From Cyclobacteriaceae bacterium (GTDB lineage Bacteria; Bacteroidota; Bacteroidia; Cytophagales; Cyclobacteriaceae): a stretch of DNA of 57,378 nucleotides. The notes below the pieces were generated by a model. That model did no database searches. It was not told where the DNA came from and was given only the letters and a program-made list of their open reading frames with translations. The stretch is taken from the NCBI GenBank assembly GCA_947458475.1, contig CANGZP010000006.1, positions 1 through 57,378 of the forward strand. Direction: 5' to 3'. Of this stretch, positions 48,718-57,378 are shown piece by piece (the stretch's first letter is position 1; each line of letters begins with the position of its first letter). Made by a program: the position numbers and the translations under genes.

Positions 48718-50190
48718 TTACCAAGCCCCTACCTGTCCGTCTATCCAATTTGCTCGGGCTGTCATGTAGCTTTTCAAATTCTGTACAGACTGCTCGTGTT
48801 TGATACCGATCCCCTGATCCCAGAGTTTGTAGTTTCGCGCCACCGCCCCATTCTTATTCAGTACCTGTACCCCCTCATCCACAGTCTGCTGCAAACTCGT
48901 CGCCGACCAAGCGCCACGGCGCAAATCCTGCCACCTGGCCTTGACAGCCTGCTTAAAGACTGGATCCGTGAGCAAACGCGGCCACCAAAATGGAACCATC
49001 CAAGGATCATTTTTTACATGAACATTGTAGTTGGCCACCCAATCGTTCATGGGTATCCTTCCCCCCTCGTCAAAGCCCTGGTTCATGTCCCAAACAGGCC
49101 CCATGGCCAACTTCCCATCCCGGTCCTTTTGTAAAAAGGTACTGATGCGGTACGCATCCACATTGCGGCACAACTCGGTGACTAAAAAGTAGTCGACAAA
49201 GGAAGCCAAATCAATAAACTGGGTATAAGTCCGCGTTGTAGTCGCAAAATTATCGGCCAGCAGGGCGGTCTCAAACTTGTCTACATACTCTGCTATGTAG
49301 TTCTTCTGTGCTGCCGTGATCTCCTCTGCTTTGGGATACTCGTAAGTGAAGTACGTTTCCAGGAACTGTTGGGCATGATATGGAGGCTGGTAAGCCGGAA
49401 AAGTAATCACCTGCTGGAAGATGTCGTAGCGACTACGGAAGCTATTGAAAGAGTTGTAGCGCGCATCATCGTCCCAGTTGTTCATAAAGTAGGAATTGGG
49501 CTTAGTGCTGTGCTCAGGACCTGCATCGGCCTTATCTATCTTCAAAATATAGCCTCCCGTCAGGTTGGTGGACGAGGCATTCAGCGACTTAATGTTGATT
49601 CTGTTGGTGTCTCGCTTTAGCTTTTCACAGAAAAAATAAACCCCCTGGTACTGACCATTGATCTCCACCTCCACAAATTGCCCTCTGCTGGCATACTTAC
49701 CCGCTTTTCGAGAAAGCTCGTAGCCCAGGTAGTTGTAGATCAAACTTTGATCTAGAATGTACTTGTCTTTCAGATTGACGATGTGACCGATTAGCCGCCA
49801 GTCTTCTTCTGCAGGCATGCCCAAAAAGGCCACATCCACCCCGGCACCGGCAGCATCTACGGTTTCGAAATTGTATCCTTTTTTGTCAGATAAGCGAAAG
49901 GAGGTTTTACCGCGGTATTCCAAGTCAATCGTTTGGGTCTGCACCAACTTCTTATTTTGGTACAACTTCATCGTAGCTGGCACTCCCGGCTCGTATAAAA
50001 TCTCCTTACCCTTGGTGTCAATTACGAGGTAGGGCAACTCACTCTGCTCGGTATCGACAGCAAAGACCTGCCCATCGTCGCCTTTGGGCACTGGAACTTC
50101 TACGGGAGGTTCCTCGCAGGAAACAAAGAGGAAAACCGAAAGGGCTAAAAGCAGGGGAAATCGAAAAAACGATTGGCGAGTGAAGTTCAC
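48718..50190 (-). CDS. CotH-family lipoprotein (spore-coat-kinase-like)
   Basis: 490 residues. The signal SFFRFPLLLALSVFLFVSC gives a lipidated Cys at residue 25. CotH motifs follow: LEYRGKTSFRLSDKKGYNFE, DWRLIGHIVNLKDKYILDQSLIYNYLGYELSRKAG, the QGVYFFCEKLKRDTNRINI block, and the active-site-like GPVWDMNQGFDEGG. CotH proteins are atypical kinases that phosphorylate secreted proteins; in Bacteroidota they are often tied to extracellular enzyme systems. Kinase activity here is inference. It faces the tRNA and its promoter region. Confidence 0.9.
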   Translation of the reverse strand: MNFTRQSFFRFPLLLALSVFLFVSCEEPPVEVPVPKGDDGQVFAVDTEQSELPYLVIDTKGKEILYEPGVPATMKLYQNKKLVQTQTIDLEYRGKTSFRLSDKKGYNFETVDAAGAGVDVAFLGMPAEEDWRLIGHIVNLKDKYILDQSLIYNYLGYELSRKAGKYASRGQFVEVEINGQYQGVYFFCEKLKRDTNRINIKSLNASSTNLTGGYILKIDKADAGPEHSTKPNSYFMNNWDDDARYNSFNSFRSRYDIFQQVITFPAYQPPYHAQQFLETYFTYEYPKAEEITAAQKNYIAEYVDKFETALLADNFATTTRTYTQFIDLASFVDYFLVTELCRNVDAYRISTFLQKDRDGKLAMGPVWDMNQGFDEGGRIPMNDWVANYNVHVKNDPWMVPFWWPRLLTDPVFKQAVKARWQDLRRGAWSATSLQQTVDEGVQVLNKNGAVARNYKLWDQGIGIKHEQSVQNLKSYMTARANWIDGQVGAW

Positions 50191-50282
50191 AGGATATAGT
50201 TAAAGGTGAATTGGGAATTTTACTTGTTAAAACGGAAAATTAGGATTTGAATTGCTTTCAGCGAGTAGAATACCGCTAACGA

Positions 50283-51194
50283 TTAATCATGCCGAGCACC
50301 TTCCAAAACGGAAAAGGCATGCAGCAAAGCAGGAAAGACCGCATCCATTCCTTCTGCTGCCCCAGCAGGAGATCCCGGCAGTGCAAGCACCAGCGTCTTC
50401 CCGATTTGTCCCGCTACAGAACGAGAAAGCATGGCCGTAGCCAAGCGCTGCTGTCCATAGGAACGAATTGCTTCCTCGACTCCAGGTATGCGTCGGTCCA
50501 ATAGGGGTTCCAAAGCCTCCGGGGTCACATCCCGTGGAGACAAGCCCGTTCCCCCAGTAACCAACAAGAGGTCTACCCCTAACGCTACAAAACGGGTTAC
50601 CGCTGCCTGAATGGCTTCCACGGCATCGGCTACGATTTGCTTTTCCTCGACGGTGATGCCTAGTTGAACCAGTTTTTCCCGAATCACTTCTCCAGAACGG
50701 TCGCTCCCCTGCCCCGTGGCAAGGCTATCGGAGCAAACAAGAATTGCTGCTCGTCTGGCTGGACCTAGCGCAGCGTTGCGATCGGATTTGCCTCCTTTTT
50801 TCTCGATCAACTTAATCTGCTCGATGCTCACCCCCTTATCGATGGGTTTGAGCATGTCATAGACGGTCAAGGCCACCACAGATGCCGCATGCATGGCTTC
50901 TACCTCCACGCCCGTTTTGTAAATGGTATGGATCTCCACTTGGATGTGGAGTTCCAGCTCCCCAAGGGTGTAGGATACTGCAGTGTATTCGATCGGCAAG
51001 GGATGGCAATCGGGAATCATGTCTGCCGTACGCTTGGCCGCAAAAAGACCGGCCACACGGGCACATTCGAGCACATCTCCTTTGGGAACGGTTCGGTTAC
51101 GGATCGCCTGAATCGTTTCTGGTTTGCTGACGCGCACAATGGCCTGGGCGATGGCCTTGCGCAGCGTGTTGGATTTATGGGTAATGGGAACCAT
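50283..51194 (-). CDS. moaCB: MoaC-MogA/MoaB fusion for molybdenum cofactor synthesis
   Basis: 303 residues. The first 145 are MoaC (cyclic pyranopterin monophosphate synthase): DVLECARVAGLFAAKRTADMIPDCHPLPIEYTAV, GVEVEAMHAASVVALTVYDML and IEKKGGKSDRN. The second half is the MogA/MoaB (molybdopterin adenylyltransferase-type) domain: AAILVCSDSLATGQGSDRSGEVI, LLLVTGGTGLSPRDVTPEALEPLLDRRIPGVEEAIR. The fusion joins two non-consecutive steps of the pathway and is known in Bacteroidota. No other moa gene is in the window. It is 79 nt downstream of the sulfatase gene in the same orientation. Confidence 0.95.
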   Translation of the reverse strand: MVPITHKSNTLRKAIAQAIVRVSKPETIQAIRNRTVPKGDVLECARVAGLFAAKRTADMIPDCHPLPIEYTAVSYTLGELELHIQVEIHTIYKTGVEVEAMHAASVVALTVYDMLKPIDKGVSIEQIKLIEKKGGKSDRNAALGPARRAAILVCSDSLATGQGSDRSGEVIREKLVQLGITVEEKQIVADAVEAIQAAVTRFVALGVDLLLVTGGTGLSPRDVTPEALEPLLDRRIPGVEEAIRSYGQQRLATAMLSRSVAGQIGKTLVLALPGSPAGAAEGMDAVFPALLHAFSVLEGARHD

Positions 51195-51273
51195 GGATAA
51201 GCAGATTGAAAAAGAAAGTTAGGATTTCTTCTTCAATATTCGTGAAGCAAGCCTCCACATGTCTTCGGAAGGA

Positions 51274-52959
51274 CTAGTCTTGCCTGGACTTTTTTCGTTC
51301 CTCGAGTAGCTTCTTGGTGACTTCGACATTGGTTCCATAAGCGGGATTTTTCTCCAAGCGATCCAAATACTTATCCAGGTAGCCTTGGGAGATTTCTGCG
51401 CTATCCCCATACTGTTTGCGCAGTTCTTCCAGCTTGCGGTGCAACTCTGCTACTACAGAAGCATAGGCTGGATCCTGGTACACATTGCGCAGTTCCTGGG
51501 GATCCTTGACCCGATCAATCAGTTCCCACTCGTCGGTATCGTAGTAGTAATGCACCAATTTGAATTCTTCGGTGACAATGGCATAATGCCGCTTCACCAT
51601 GTGTACTGCAGGATACTCGTAGTAGTGGTAGTACACCGCATCGCGGGTCCAGGATTCGGCATTTCCCGTAAGCAGCGGAAGAAGGGACTCCCCCTGCATA
51701 TCTGCTGGTGCGGAGATGCCCGCTGCATCCAAGAAGGTTTGGGCATAGTCTAGATTCTGAACCATCTCAGTGCTTTTGCTGCCAGGGGCAACTCTTCCTG
51801 GCCAAGCCACGAGCAGCGGGGTTTTGAAACTTTCATCGTAAACAAAGCGCTTGTCAAACCAGCCATGTTCTCCGAGGTAAAAGCCCTGATCCGAAGTGTA
51901 CACGATCAGGGTGTTGTCCATCAGTTTGTTGGCTTCCAAGTAATCCAATACGCGACCCACATTCTCGTCTACCGCACGGATAGTACCCAGGTAATCCTGC
52001 ATGTAGCGTTGGTAGCGCCACTGCATCTTTTCCTTGTCATCCATGCTTGGGAAGGATGCTTTTAAATCAGCATTTACTCGATCGTAGGAGCGGGTCCAAT
52101 TGGCGAGCTGCTTGGGATTTAATCTCCCCACTTCGCGGGAAAAGGCTAGCGTATCCCAATTGGAAGTACCTGGTATCCCCAACTCCTGCATCACTTTTGG
52201 GTAAATCTTCGAATCCCCCGACCAGTTCATGTGCTTGAGCAGATTCATTTCCGCTTCCTTGGCGGCACGTCCACGACCGGAGTAGTCGTCAAAAAGCGTG
52301 GCTGGCTCGGGGAAGCTGCGCTGCGTAAATTCCTCCAAGTGTCGCTCCGCAGGAAGCCATTCCCGGTGAGGCGCCTTGTGTAGGTAAAATAGCAGGAAAG
52401 GATCGGTTGGATTTCGCTCCTTCTGCAGCCAGTCCAAGGTCATGTCGGTAATGATGTCCGTCACGTAGCCTTCTACGCGGATGTTGCCCTCATTTTTGGT
52501 AATAAAGTCCGGATTGTAGTAAGATCCTTGGCCGGGGAGAATTTTAAATTGATCAAATCCCTTGGGATTGTTGCCGAAGTGCAGCTTGCCAAACATGGCC
52601 GTTTGGTAGCCTGCCTCTTGAAAAAGTTGGGGAAAAGTAACGTTGGTGGTATCGAAAGGAAAGTCGTTGTCAATTTTACCGTTGAGGTGGGAGTGCTTAC
52701 CGGTGAGAATGGTGGCCCGGCTGGGTGCACAGATGGAGTTGGTCACTGTGGCATTCGTAAAGAGCATGCCCATCTTGGCGATGCGGTCAATATTGGGAGT
52801 CTCGATAAGTCGATTGCTGTAGGCCGAGATGGCTTGGAAGGCATGGTCATCGGACATGATAAAGACGATGTTGGGACGGCTTGGGTCCGGGCTTGTTGCT
52901 GTCTGAGCCCAGGCTAGGCTACTGAGGAGGAAAAGGGCTAAAATGGACAGTATTTTCAT
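51274..52959 (-). CDS. Secreted S1-family sulfatase (Cys type)
   Basis: 561 residues with a signal peptide ending at AWA-QTA. The formylglycine motif is ICAPSRATILTG with Cys77 as the residue to be oxidised (C-x-P-S-R). Metal ligands are at NIVFIMSDDH (Asp37, Asp38) and near the C-terminal part in VYTSDQGFYLGEHGWFDKR (Asp and His). The LTGKHSHLNG stretch is typical of S1 sulfatases. It removes sulfate from a carbohydrate or similar substrate; which one cannot be told. It needs a formylglycine-generating enzyme, not in this window. Confidence 0.95.
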   Translation of the reverse strand: MKILSILALFLLSSLAWAQTATSPDPSRPNIVFIMSDDHAFQAISAYSNRLIETPNIDRIAKMGMLFTNATVTNSICAPSRATILTGKHSHLNGKIDNDFPFDTTNVTFPQLFQEAGYQTAMFGKLHFGNNPKGFDQFKILPGQGSYYNPDFITKNEGNIRVEGYVTDIITDMTLDWLQKERNPTDPFLLFYLHKAPHREWLPAERHLEEFTQRSFPEPATLFDDYSGRGRAAKEAEMNLLKHMNWSGDSKIYPKVMQELGIPGTSNWDTLAFSREVGRLNPKQLANWTRSYDRVNADLKASFPSMDDKEKMQWRYQRYMQDYLGTIRAVDENVGRVLDYLEANKLMDNTLIVYTSDQGFYLGEHGWFDKRFVYDESFKTPLLVAWPGRVAPGSKSTEMVQNLDYAQTFLDAAGISAPADMQGESLLPLLTGNAESWTRDAVYYHYYEYPAVHMVKRHYAIVTEEFKLVHYYYDTDEWELIDRVKDPQELRNVYQDPAYASVVAELHRKLEELRKQYGDSAEISQGYLDKYLDRLEKNPAYGTNVEVTKKLLEERKKSRQD

Positions 52960-53422
52960 ATAGGCTATGAATAAATGAAAAAGGAGTTGAGATCCAATTC
53001 GACTCTAATTGACGCTATCCTTTTGGAACAGCTTCAACTTACAGAAAAAATAGAAATAATCCGAGAGTATTTACAGGAAGGGATAGGTAGGAGTTAGAAA
53101 CGATAAAACATTGGTAGTGCTTGAAAAAATCTTCTTTCGGCAGGCTGGCCTACCTACTGAAGGCAGAACCTTTGCGTCTTGGCGTCTTTGCGCGAGTTAT
53201 TTTTTTTGAACGTTCGTTACGAAAGACGATTTATTTCTTTTCGTCCGCCGCGGCGGACATGACGCAAAGAGGGATCCAATACCCTTTGCGCCTCCCCTAC
53301 TTTGCGAGATTTTTTCTTGGCGTCTTTGCGTCCTGCCTGCGGTAGGCAGGCTTTGCGCGAGTTAATTTTTTCTTTTCGTCCGCCCCGGCGGACAAGCCGC
53401 AAAGAGGAATCGAAGGAAGGAT
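52960..53422. repeat. Repeat-rich gap with REP-like palindromes
   Basis: No gene. Palindromes in the CTTTGCG/CGCAAAG backbone: GTCCGCCGCGGCGGAC (around 53242), TGCCTGCGGTAGGCAGG (around 53334) and GTCCGCCCCGGCGGAC (around 53380), and TTGGCGTCTTTGCG repeated twice. They are the same family as at 9940, 13430 and 15290. Confidence 0.7.
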
Positions 53423-55849
53423 TTAAAACTTCAACGCAGCAGTCAAGTAGAAAGTACGTCCATCGGCGGGCATGATCCCTGGTCCTGGGTAGCCGCCTGC
53501 TCTTCGTGTGAAATAGCGTGCATCGGTCAAGTTATTCACCCCAGCTTTGAGGGAATGCTGCTTCCAAAAGTTCCAACTGGCAGAAAGATCTTGCACCCTG
53601 TAGGCAGGAATTAATCCCACCGTAGCCGCTGCATTGGGGGCGAAGGTATTGGAAGCATCCGAGAATGCTTCACCAATATCGCTCAACTGCCAAGTCATGG
53701 AGAAGGTATCGTAGGTATAAGTCGCGCCAAATCGGTTGATCTTGCGTGGTGCATTTTCTACGCGGTTTCCTTCCAGGTTGCGAATTTGGACTTGTCCATT
53801 GCTCACCGTAGTCACTTCAAAATCCCCATAGGTAGCATCTACAAATGCCAAGGAAGCAAAGAGATGTAGGTAGCCCACTCGGGAACTCTCAAAGATCGCC
53901 GTGATGGGATCCACCTCCACATACCCTTCAAATCCGCGGCTGATGGAATTACCCAAGTTCGTTCGGTATTGGTAGATGCTCTTGTCAGGACGCTTCTGCG
54001 CGACCGTACCGATACGGTCGGCATAGTTCAAGTGAAAATAGCTCAAGTCAAACTGCAATGCTGGTGTCCAGGACCCGCGGTATCCTAGATCAAAATTATA
54101 CCCCTTGGAATCGGTCAAGTTGGGGTCGATGAGGTCCGTCGTGGCGGGAGGCGTAAGATCCGAAATCAATACCGGGCGATAGGCCTGGGACAGGTTGGCG
54201 TAAAACTCAGAGGTTTTGGTCACATGGTATTCTGCACCCACGCCGAATAGGGCAAAAGAACGGGTTCTTGTGATGGGATCTAGGAATTGCGGCACACCAT
54301 TGACCCGGTTAAACTGCCCCTGCATCGTAGACTGAATCTGCTCAAGGCGAACCCCACCGGTAACCAAAAATTTGTCTGAGAAGCGCAGTACTTGTTCCAC
54401 AAAAGCGGCCAAATTGGTATTCGAAAAATCCAGGTCTCGGGCAAAGGGTCCTGCTGCCACGCTGTAATCCAGGTCCGAGCCCTTGGTACCTAGACCAAGC
54501 TGCTTCCGGTCGATGTGCCCATTGAAATAACGAAGGCCTCCGACAAGGGACTGCTCCCGGCCAAATAAGGTGTAGGAGGAACTGAGTCGAACTTCTGATC
54601 CGTAAGTGGTGTAATAATCTCGGTCCACCTGACGGTTGCCCAAATCGTCTTCCACGTTGATCGGGCGCATGAAGCCCACACTATTGCGCTCCGCAAAAGT
54701 GCCAAAAGCTTTCCAGCTGATCTTCGTTTTGGGAGAAACAAGATACTCGGCAGTAAGAGCAGGAATGTACCATGGCGTACTAAACCAGTTGCGGGCACGC
54801 GTACTCTGCTGAGGATCTACTTCAAACTGTGCATCCGTCAAGCCTCCTGGCTGCTGGGTATCCGCAGTCATGTAGGTCATTTCCATTCCCAGTTTCAGAC
54901 GGTTGCTTGCTGCATAGTTGACCTCTGCATGGGTATGGTGCGTTTCAAATGCCCCATTTTCTCTCCATCCTTTGCCTACACGACGCTGGTAATAGGCGGT
55001 GTAGTTCCATTTTCCCTCGGTACCACCAATGTACGTGAAGGAACTAAATAGCCCATTGCTTCCTACGGTATTGACCGTCTCAGAGGTAAAGCGGGTAGAG
55101 GGGTCTGGCTTGCGAAGTACAAAGTTCATCAATCCTCCAAACTGCGATCCGTACTGCAAGGAAGAAGCCCCACGCACTATCTCGATTTGCTCCACCACTT
55201 CCATCGGAGGGGTAAAATACGCCTCTGGGTAACCCATGGGGTCTGGCGTGATGTCGTAGCCGTTCATGCGTACATTAAACTCCCAAGAGCGGTTGGGATT
55301 GAGTCCTCGGCTGGCCACGCCGAGTTGCACGCCCGAACCGTCATTTTCCCAGATACTGATGCCGGGTGTCTTTGCAAAAATCTGGCGGCTATTGTTCATG
55401 GCCAAGTTGGCATTCAACTCGCCGATGCGGATTACCTCATTCTTTTTTCCGGCATTGATGCGGTAGTCCTGCACTTCAGGAAGGTGACCTTGTCCTAGGA
55501 TCCCACGACTTGCGCTGATGCTAAATTCCCCGAGTTCAACCGCGGATTCCTGCAGCACCACATGGATTTCTTGTTGGGTACCTGCTTCTAGGACCAACTC
55601 TCGGCTAAAGGGTTGAAATCCTAGATGGCTGACCACTAGCTGATACTTCCCAGCCGGAATATCTTTTAAAATGTAATTTCCTGATTGATCGGATTGTACT
55701 CCTCTGACAGTTCCTTGAAGGGATACCGATACGCCAGCGAGTGGCTGCTGTTTTTGATCTACAATGGTGCCAAGTATCGCATTTTTCTGTGCGAAGCTAC
55801 TCACAGAGAGCAGTGTAAGAAGGATTAGGAAAAAGAAAGAGCGAACCAT
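53423..55849 (-). CDS. TonB-dependent receptor, FecA-like, with carboxypeptidase-like N-terminal domain
   Basis: 808 residues from ATG 55849 (MVRSFFFL); a start at 55894 would lie in the -7 box, so it is rejected. Signal peptide to SSFA-QKN, then a CarboxypepD_reg-like domain (AILGTIVDQKQQPLAGVSVSLQGT..SDQSGNYILKDIPAGKYQLVVSHLGF). A plug domain follows (KTPGISIWENDGSGVQLGVASRGLNPNRSWEFNVRMNGYDI..EIVRGASSLQYGSQFGGLMNF) and a long beta-barrel ending ..TFYLTAALKF. The plug sequence is close to the Fe(III)-dicitrate transporter FecA. It imports a metal-chelate across the outer membrane. No SusD partner is adjacent. Confidence 0.95.
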   Translation of the reverse strand: MVRSFFFLILLTLLSVSSFAQKNAILGTIVDQKQQPLAGVSVSLQGTVRGVQSDQSGNYILKDIPAGKYQLVVSHLGFQPFSRELVLEAGTQQEIHVVLQESAVELGEFSISASRGILGQGHLPEVQDYRINAGKKNEVIRIGELNANLAMNNSRQIFAKTPGISIWENDGSGVQLGVASRGLNPNRSWEFNVRMNGYDITPDPMGYPEAYFTPPMEVVEQIEIVRGASSLQYGSQFGGLMNFVLRKPDPSTRFTSETVNTVGSNGLFSSFTYIGGTEGKWNYTAYYQRRVGKGWRENGAFETHHTHAEVNYAASNRLKLGMEMTYMTADTQQPGGLTDAQFEVDPQQSTRARNWFSTPWYIPALTAEYLVSPKTKISWKAFGTFAERNSVGFMRPINVEDDLGNRQVDRDYYTTYGSEVRLSSSYTLFGREQSLVGGLRYFNGHIDRKQLGLGTKGSDLDYSVAAGPFARDLDFSNTNLAAFVEQVLRFSDKFLVTGGVRLEQIQSTMQGQFNRVNGVPQFLDPITRTRSFALFGVGAEYHVTKTSEFYANLSQAYRPVLISDLTPPATTDLIDPNLTDSKGYNFDLGYRGSWTPALQFDLSYFHLNYADRIGTVAQKRPDKSIYQYRTNLGNSISRGFEGYVEVDPITAIFESSRVGYLHLFASLAFVDATYGDFEVTTVSNGQVQIRNLEGNRVENAPRKINRFGATYTYDTFSMTWQLSDIGEAFSDASNTFAPNAAATVGLIPAYRVQDLSASWNFWKQHSLKAGVNNLTDARYFTRRAGGYPGPGIMPADGRTFYLTAALKF

Positions 55850-55887
55850 CTCAGTATTTTTATTTAGACCTATTATAAATAACAATA

Positions 55888-55918
55888 CAAACATAGTTCA
55901 GAGAGAAACGTGAGTCAA
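55888..55918 (-). promoter_or_regulatory. Promoter of the TonB-dependent receptor gene
   Basis: On the minus strand TTG (55918-55916), a 20-nt spacer and TATGTTTG (55895-55888) match the Bacteroidota promoter pattern. Transcription would start near 55881, 30 nt before ATG 55849. Confidence 0.7.
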
Positions 55919-56101
55919 TTTTTATTTAGACTTTTTCTAATTAAAGATTTTTATAGAAGTCAAAAAAATTCAATTTCAACCTAAAAGATCTCCAAAATCG
56001 AATTGGAGCCTAATTTTAGTACCTAGGTCCTCCACTCCCGACTGAACCAAAAACAAGTATTTTCTTGATTTTACACCCTATTCCCTGTAGCTTATCTCAA
56101 A

Positions 56102-57277
56102 ATGTATCGGATGCATCTCCGTCTTTGTTGTTTCCTCTTCTTCTTTTTTGTCCAGGTAGCTCTTGTGGCCCAAGAGAAAGTGACGGTTTTCCAAAGCGGA
56201 CAAGAAGGACATGCCAGTTACCGCATTCCTGCCATCATCCAACTACCAAATGGCGATCTGCTTGCCTTTGCCGAAGGACGGGTGCAGGGAAGTGCCGATT
56301 TTGGGGATATCAATCTGGTCATGAAGCGTAGTCAAGACCGAGGTCAAACTTGGTCTTCCTTACATACCTTGGTGGATTACAATGACCTTCAAGCAGGCAA
56401 TCCTGCCCCAGTAGTGGACCTGTTGCATCCTAACTATCCGGAAGGCGTGATTTTTCTTTTTTACAATACAGGCAATAACTCAGAAGCTGAGGTCCGTAAA
56501 AATAAAGGACTACGCGAAGTATGGGTCATCCAATCGGTAGACTTGGGAAAATCCTGGTCTTCCCCAGAAAATATCACGCAACAGGTACACAAACCAAATT
56601 ACGCTCTAGCCAACTCGAACTACACCAATCCATCGGATTGGCGCAGCTATGCGAATACCCCAGGACATGCGGTACAAATTACAGAAGGGAAGTTTAAAGG
56701 AAGACTATTTGTACCAGCAAACCACTCAGAAGGGGATCCTCAGGAAAATTTCAGGGAATACCGAGCCCATGGATTTTATTCGGATGACCACGGAAAAAGC
56801 TACCAACTTGCTGAATCCTTAAAATTCCCTGGTTCCAACGAGGCGACTGCAGCACCCCTTAGTCAAAACCGACTACTTATGAGTGTACGCAACCAGGAAG
56901 GAACGGTGAGGCAGCGTATCCTCGCCTATTCCTCGGATGGAGGAGCCACCTGGGAAGAGGAATATTTTGAGCCCGAGTTGCCCGATCCAGTTTGCCAAGG
57001 ATCACTCTTGTCCATAGGTATCGAAAAAGGGAAAACCCTGCTCGCGCATGCGAATGCAGCAGATCCCCAGGATCGGAATCACCTGACCGTTAAAATCTCT
57101 CGGGACGAAGGCAAAACCTGGCCCCAGTCCATCCCCATAGATTCCACTTCAGAGTCCAAGAAATCTTCCTGGACCGCCTATTCCGATTTGGTCCTTCTTG
57201 ACCGCGATACCCTCGGCATTCTTTACGAGCGAGATAACTACCAAGAGATTGTTTTTTATCCATTTAGATGGAACTAA
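56102..57277 (+). CDS. Secreted exo-alpha-sialidase, GH33-like
   Basis: 391 residues with a signal peptide (MYRMHLRLCC..LVA-QEK). The sialidase arginine motif SYRIPAII (Arg at 38-39) is present, then Asp boxes SQDRGQTWSS, SVDLGKSWSS, SSDGGATWEE and SRDEGKTWPQ that mark the six-bladed propeller. Other catalytic features: an Asp after the FRIP-like motif (DFGDINLVMKR), RNQEGTVRQRILAYS (second Arg) and an ILYERDNY segment near the end (Glu-Arg). It releases terminal sialic acid from glycans. It stands alone on the plus strand, divergent from the receptor gene. Confidence 0.93.
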   Translation: MYRMHLRLCCFLFFFFVQVALVAQEKVTVFQSGQEGHASYRIPAIIQLPNGDLLAFAEGRVQGSADFGDINLVMKRSQDRGQTWSSLHTLVDYNDLQAGNPAPVVDLLHPNYPEGVIFLFYNTGNNSEAEVRKNKGLREVWVIQSVDLGKSWSSPENITQQVHKPNYALANSNYTNPSDWRSYANTPGHAVQITEGKFKGRLFVPANHSEGDPQENFREYRAHGFYSDDHGKSYQLAESLKFPGSNEATAAPLSQNRLLMSVRNQEGTVRQRILAYSSDGGATWEEEYFEPELPDPVCQGSLLSIGIEKGKTLLAHANAADPQDRNHLTVKISRDEGKTWPQSIPIDSTSESKKSSWTAYSDLVLLDRDTLGILYERDNYQEIVFYPFRWN

Positions 57278-57280
57278 AGA

Positions 57281-57310
57281 AGACTCGAGTTAATGTCTCG
57301 AGTCTTTTTT
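57281..57310 (+). terminator. Terminator after the sialidase gene
   Basis: AGACTCGAG (57281-57289), loop TTAATGT, CTCGAGTCT (57297-57305) and TTTTT form a strong rho-independent terminator. Confidence 0.93.
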
Positions 57311-57378
57311 AGGTTCTCATCAATAAAAAAATCTGTTTACTTCAATTTCTTGATTCCCTTCGCTTCCTCCTTGCTTAC

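Noticed and set aside
53423-57277. Complete polysaccharide-utilisation locus
   Set aside because: The receptor is FecA-like, no SusD gene is present, and sulfatase, receptor and sialidase are not in one operon.
1-57378. CRISPR array or cas genes
   Set aside because: No regularly spaced direct repeats with unique spacers and no Cas motif were seen; the repeats here are palindromic and irregularly spaced.

Overview
The window looks like a chromosome piece from a member of the Bacteroidota, most likely the Cytophagales (Cyclobacteriaceae/Algoriphagus-like; the genus is inference). Reasons: many secreted or lipoprotein genes typical of the phylum, a TonB-dependent receptor, CotH, sulfatase and sialidase genes, weak Shine-Dalgarno sites, and several promoters fitting the phylum's TTTG-N19-21-TAnnTTTG pattern (best at 48583-48614 before tRNA-Asn and 55888-55918 before the receptor).

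Left chromosomal arm (1-20687). A three-gene envelope operon (1-1907), DinB, small lipoprotein and beta-barrel genes, a Fic gene, an NTF2-fold/serine hydrolase pair, a large VPS10/BNR-repeat protein, several small genes, a second Fic gene with a C-terminal winged helix, an AbiE-type toxin-antitoxin pair, a CocE-like hydrolase, and a divergent secreted-protein/HxlR pair. Intergenic gaps carry at least three families of short dispersed palindromic repeats.

Integrated element (about 20688-48497, 27.8 kb). An intact tRNA-Asn(GTT) on the minus strand (48456-48529) marks the right end. A displaced copy of its 3' half (20688-20730) marks the left end. The two copies match over 43 bp except for two bases that form a compensated T-stem pair. 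From the left end inward lie a tyrosine integrase, two excisionase-like HTH genes, a ParB-methyltransferase fusion, an unknown gene, a primase-like/helicase fusion and a serine resolvase. I saw no relaxase, conjugation or capsid gene, so the core resembles a phage satellite or a minimal integrative element. Cargo follows: a four-gene operon of small unknown proteins; a LlaJI-like restriction-modification operon (HTH-C5 methylase, C5 methylase, McrB, McrC); a more GC-rich cluster with a vWA protein and several unknown or membrane proteins; a two-gene operon of a DUF559-like nuclease-RecQ helicase fusion plus a membrane-anchored coiled-coil protein; a tail-anchored small protein; and a GNAT acetyltransferase.

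The nuclease-helicase/coiled-coil pair is the best candidate for an undescribed defence system. Both low-GC defence operons abut very short plus-strand reading frames that look like cut-off gene starts, suggesting that they were inserted as modules.

Right chromosomal arm (48530-57378). CotH-family protein, fused MoaC-MogA/MoaB, sulfatase, a repeat-rich gap, a FecA-like TonB-dependent receptor and a GH33-type sialidase with a clear terminator.
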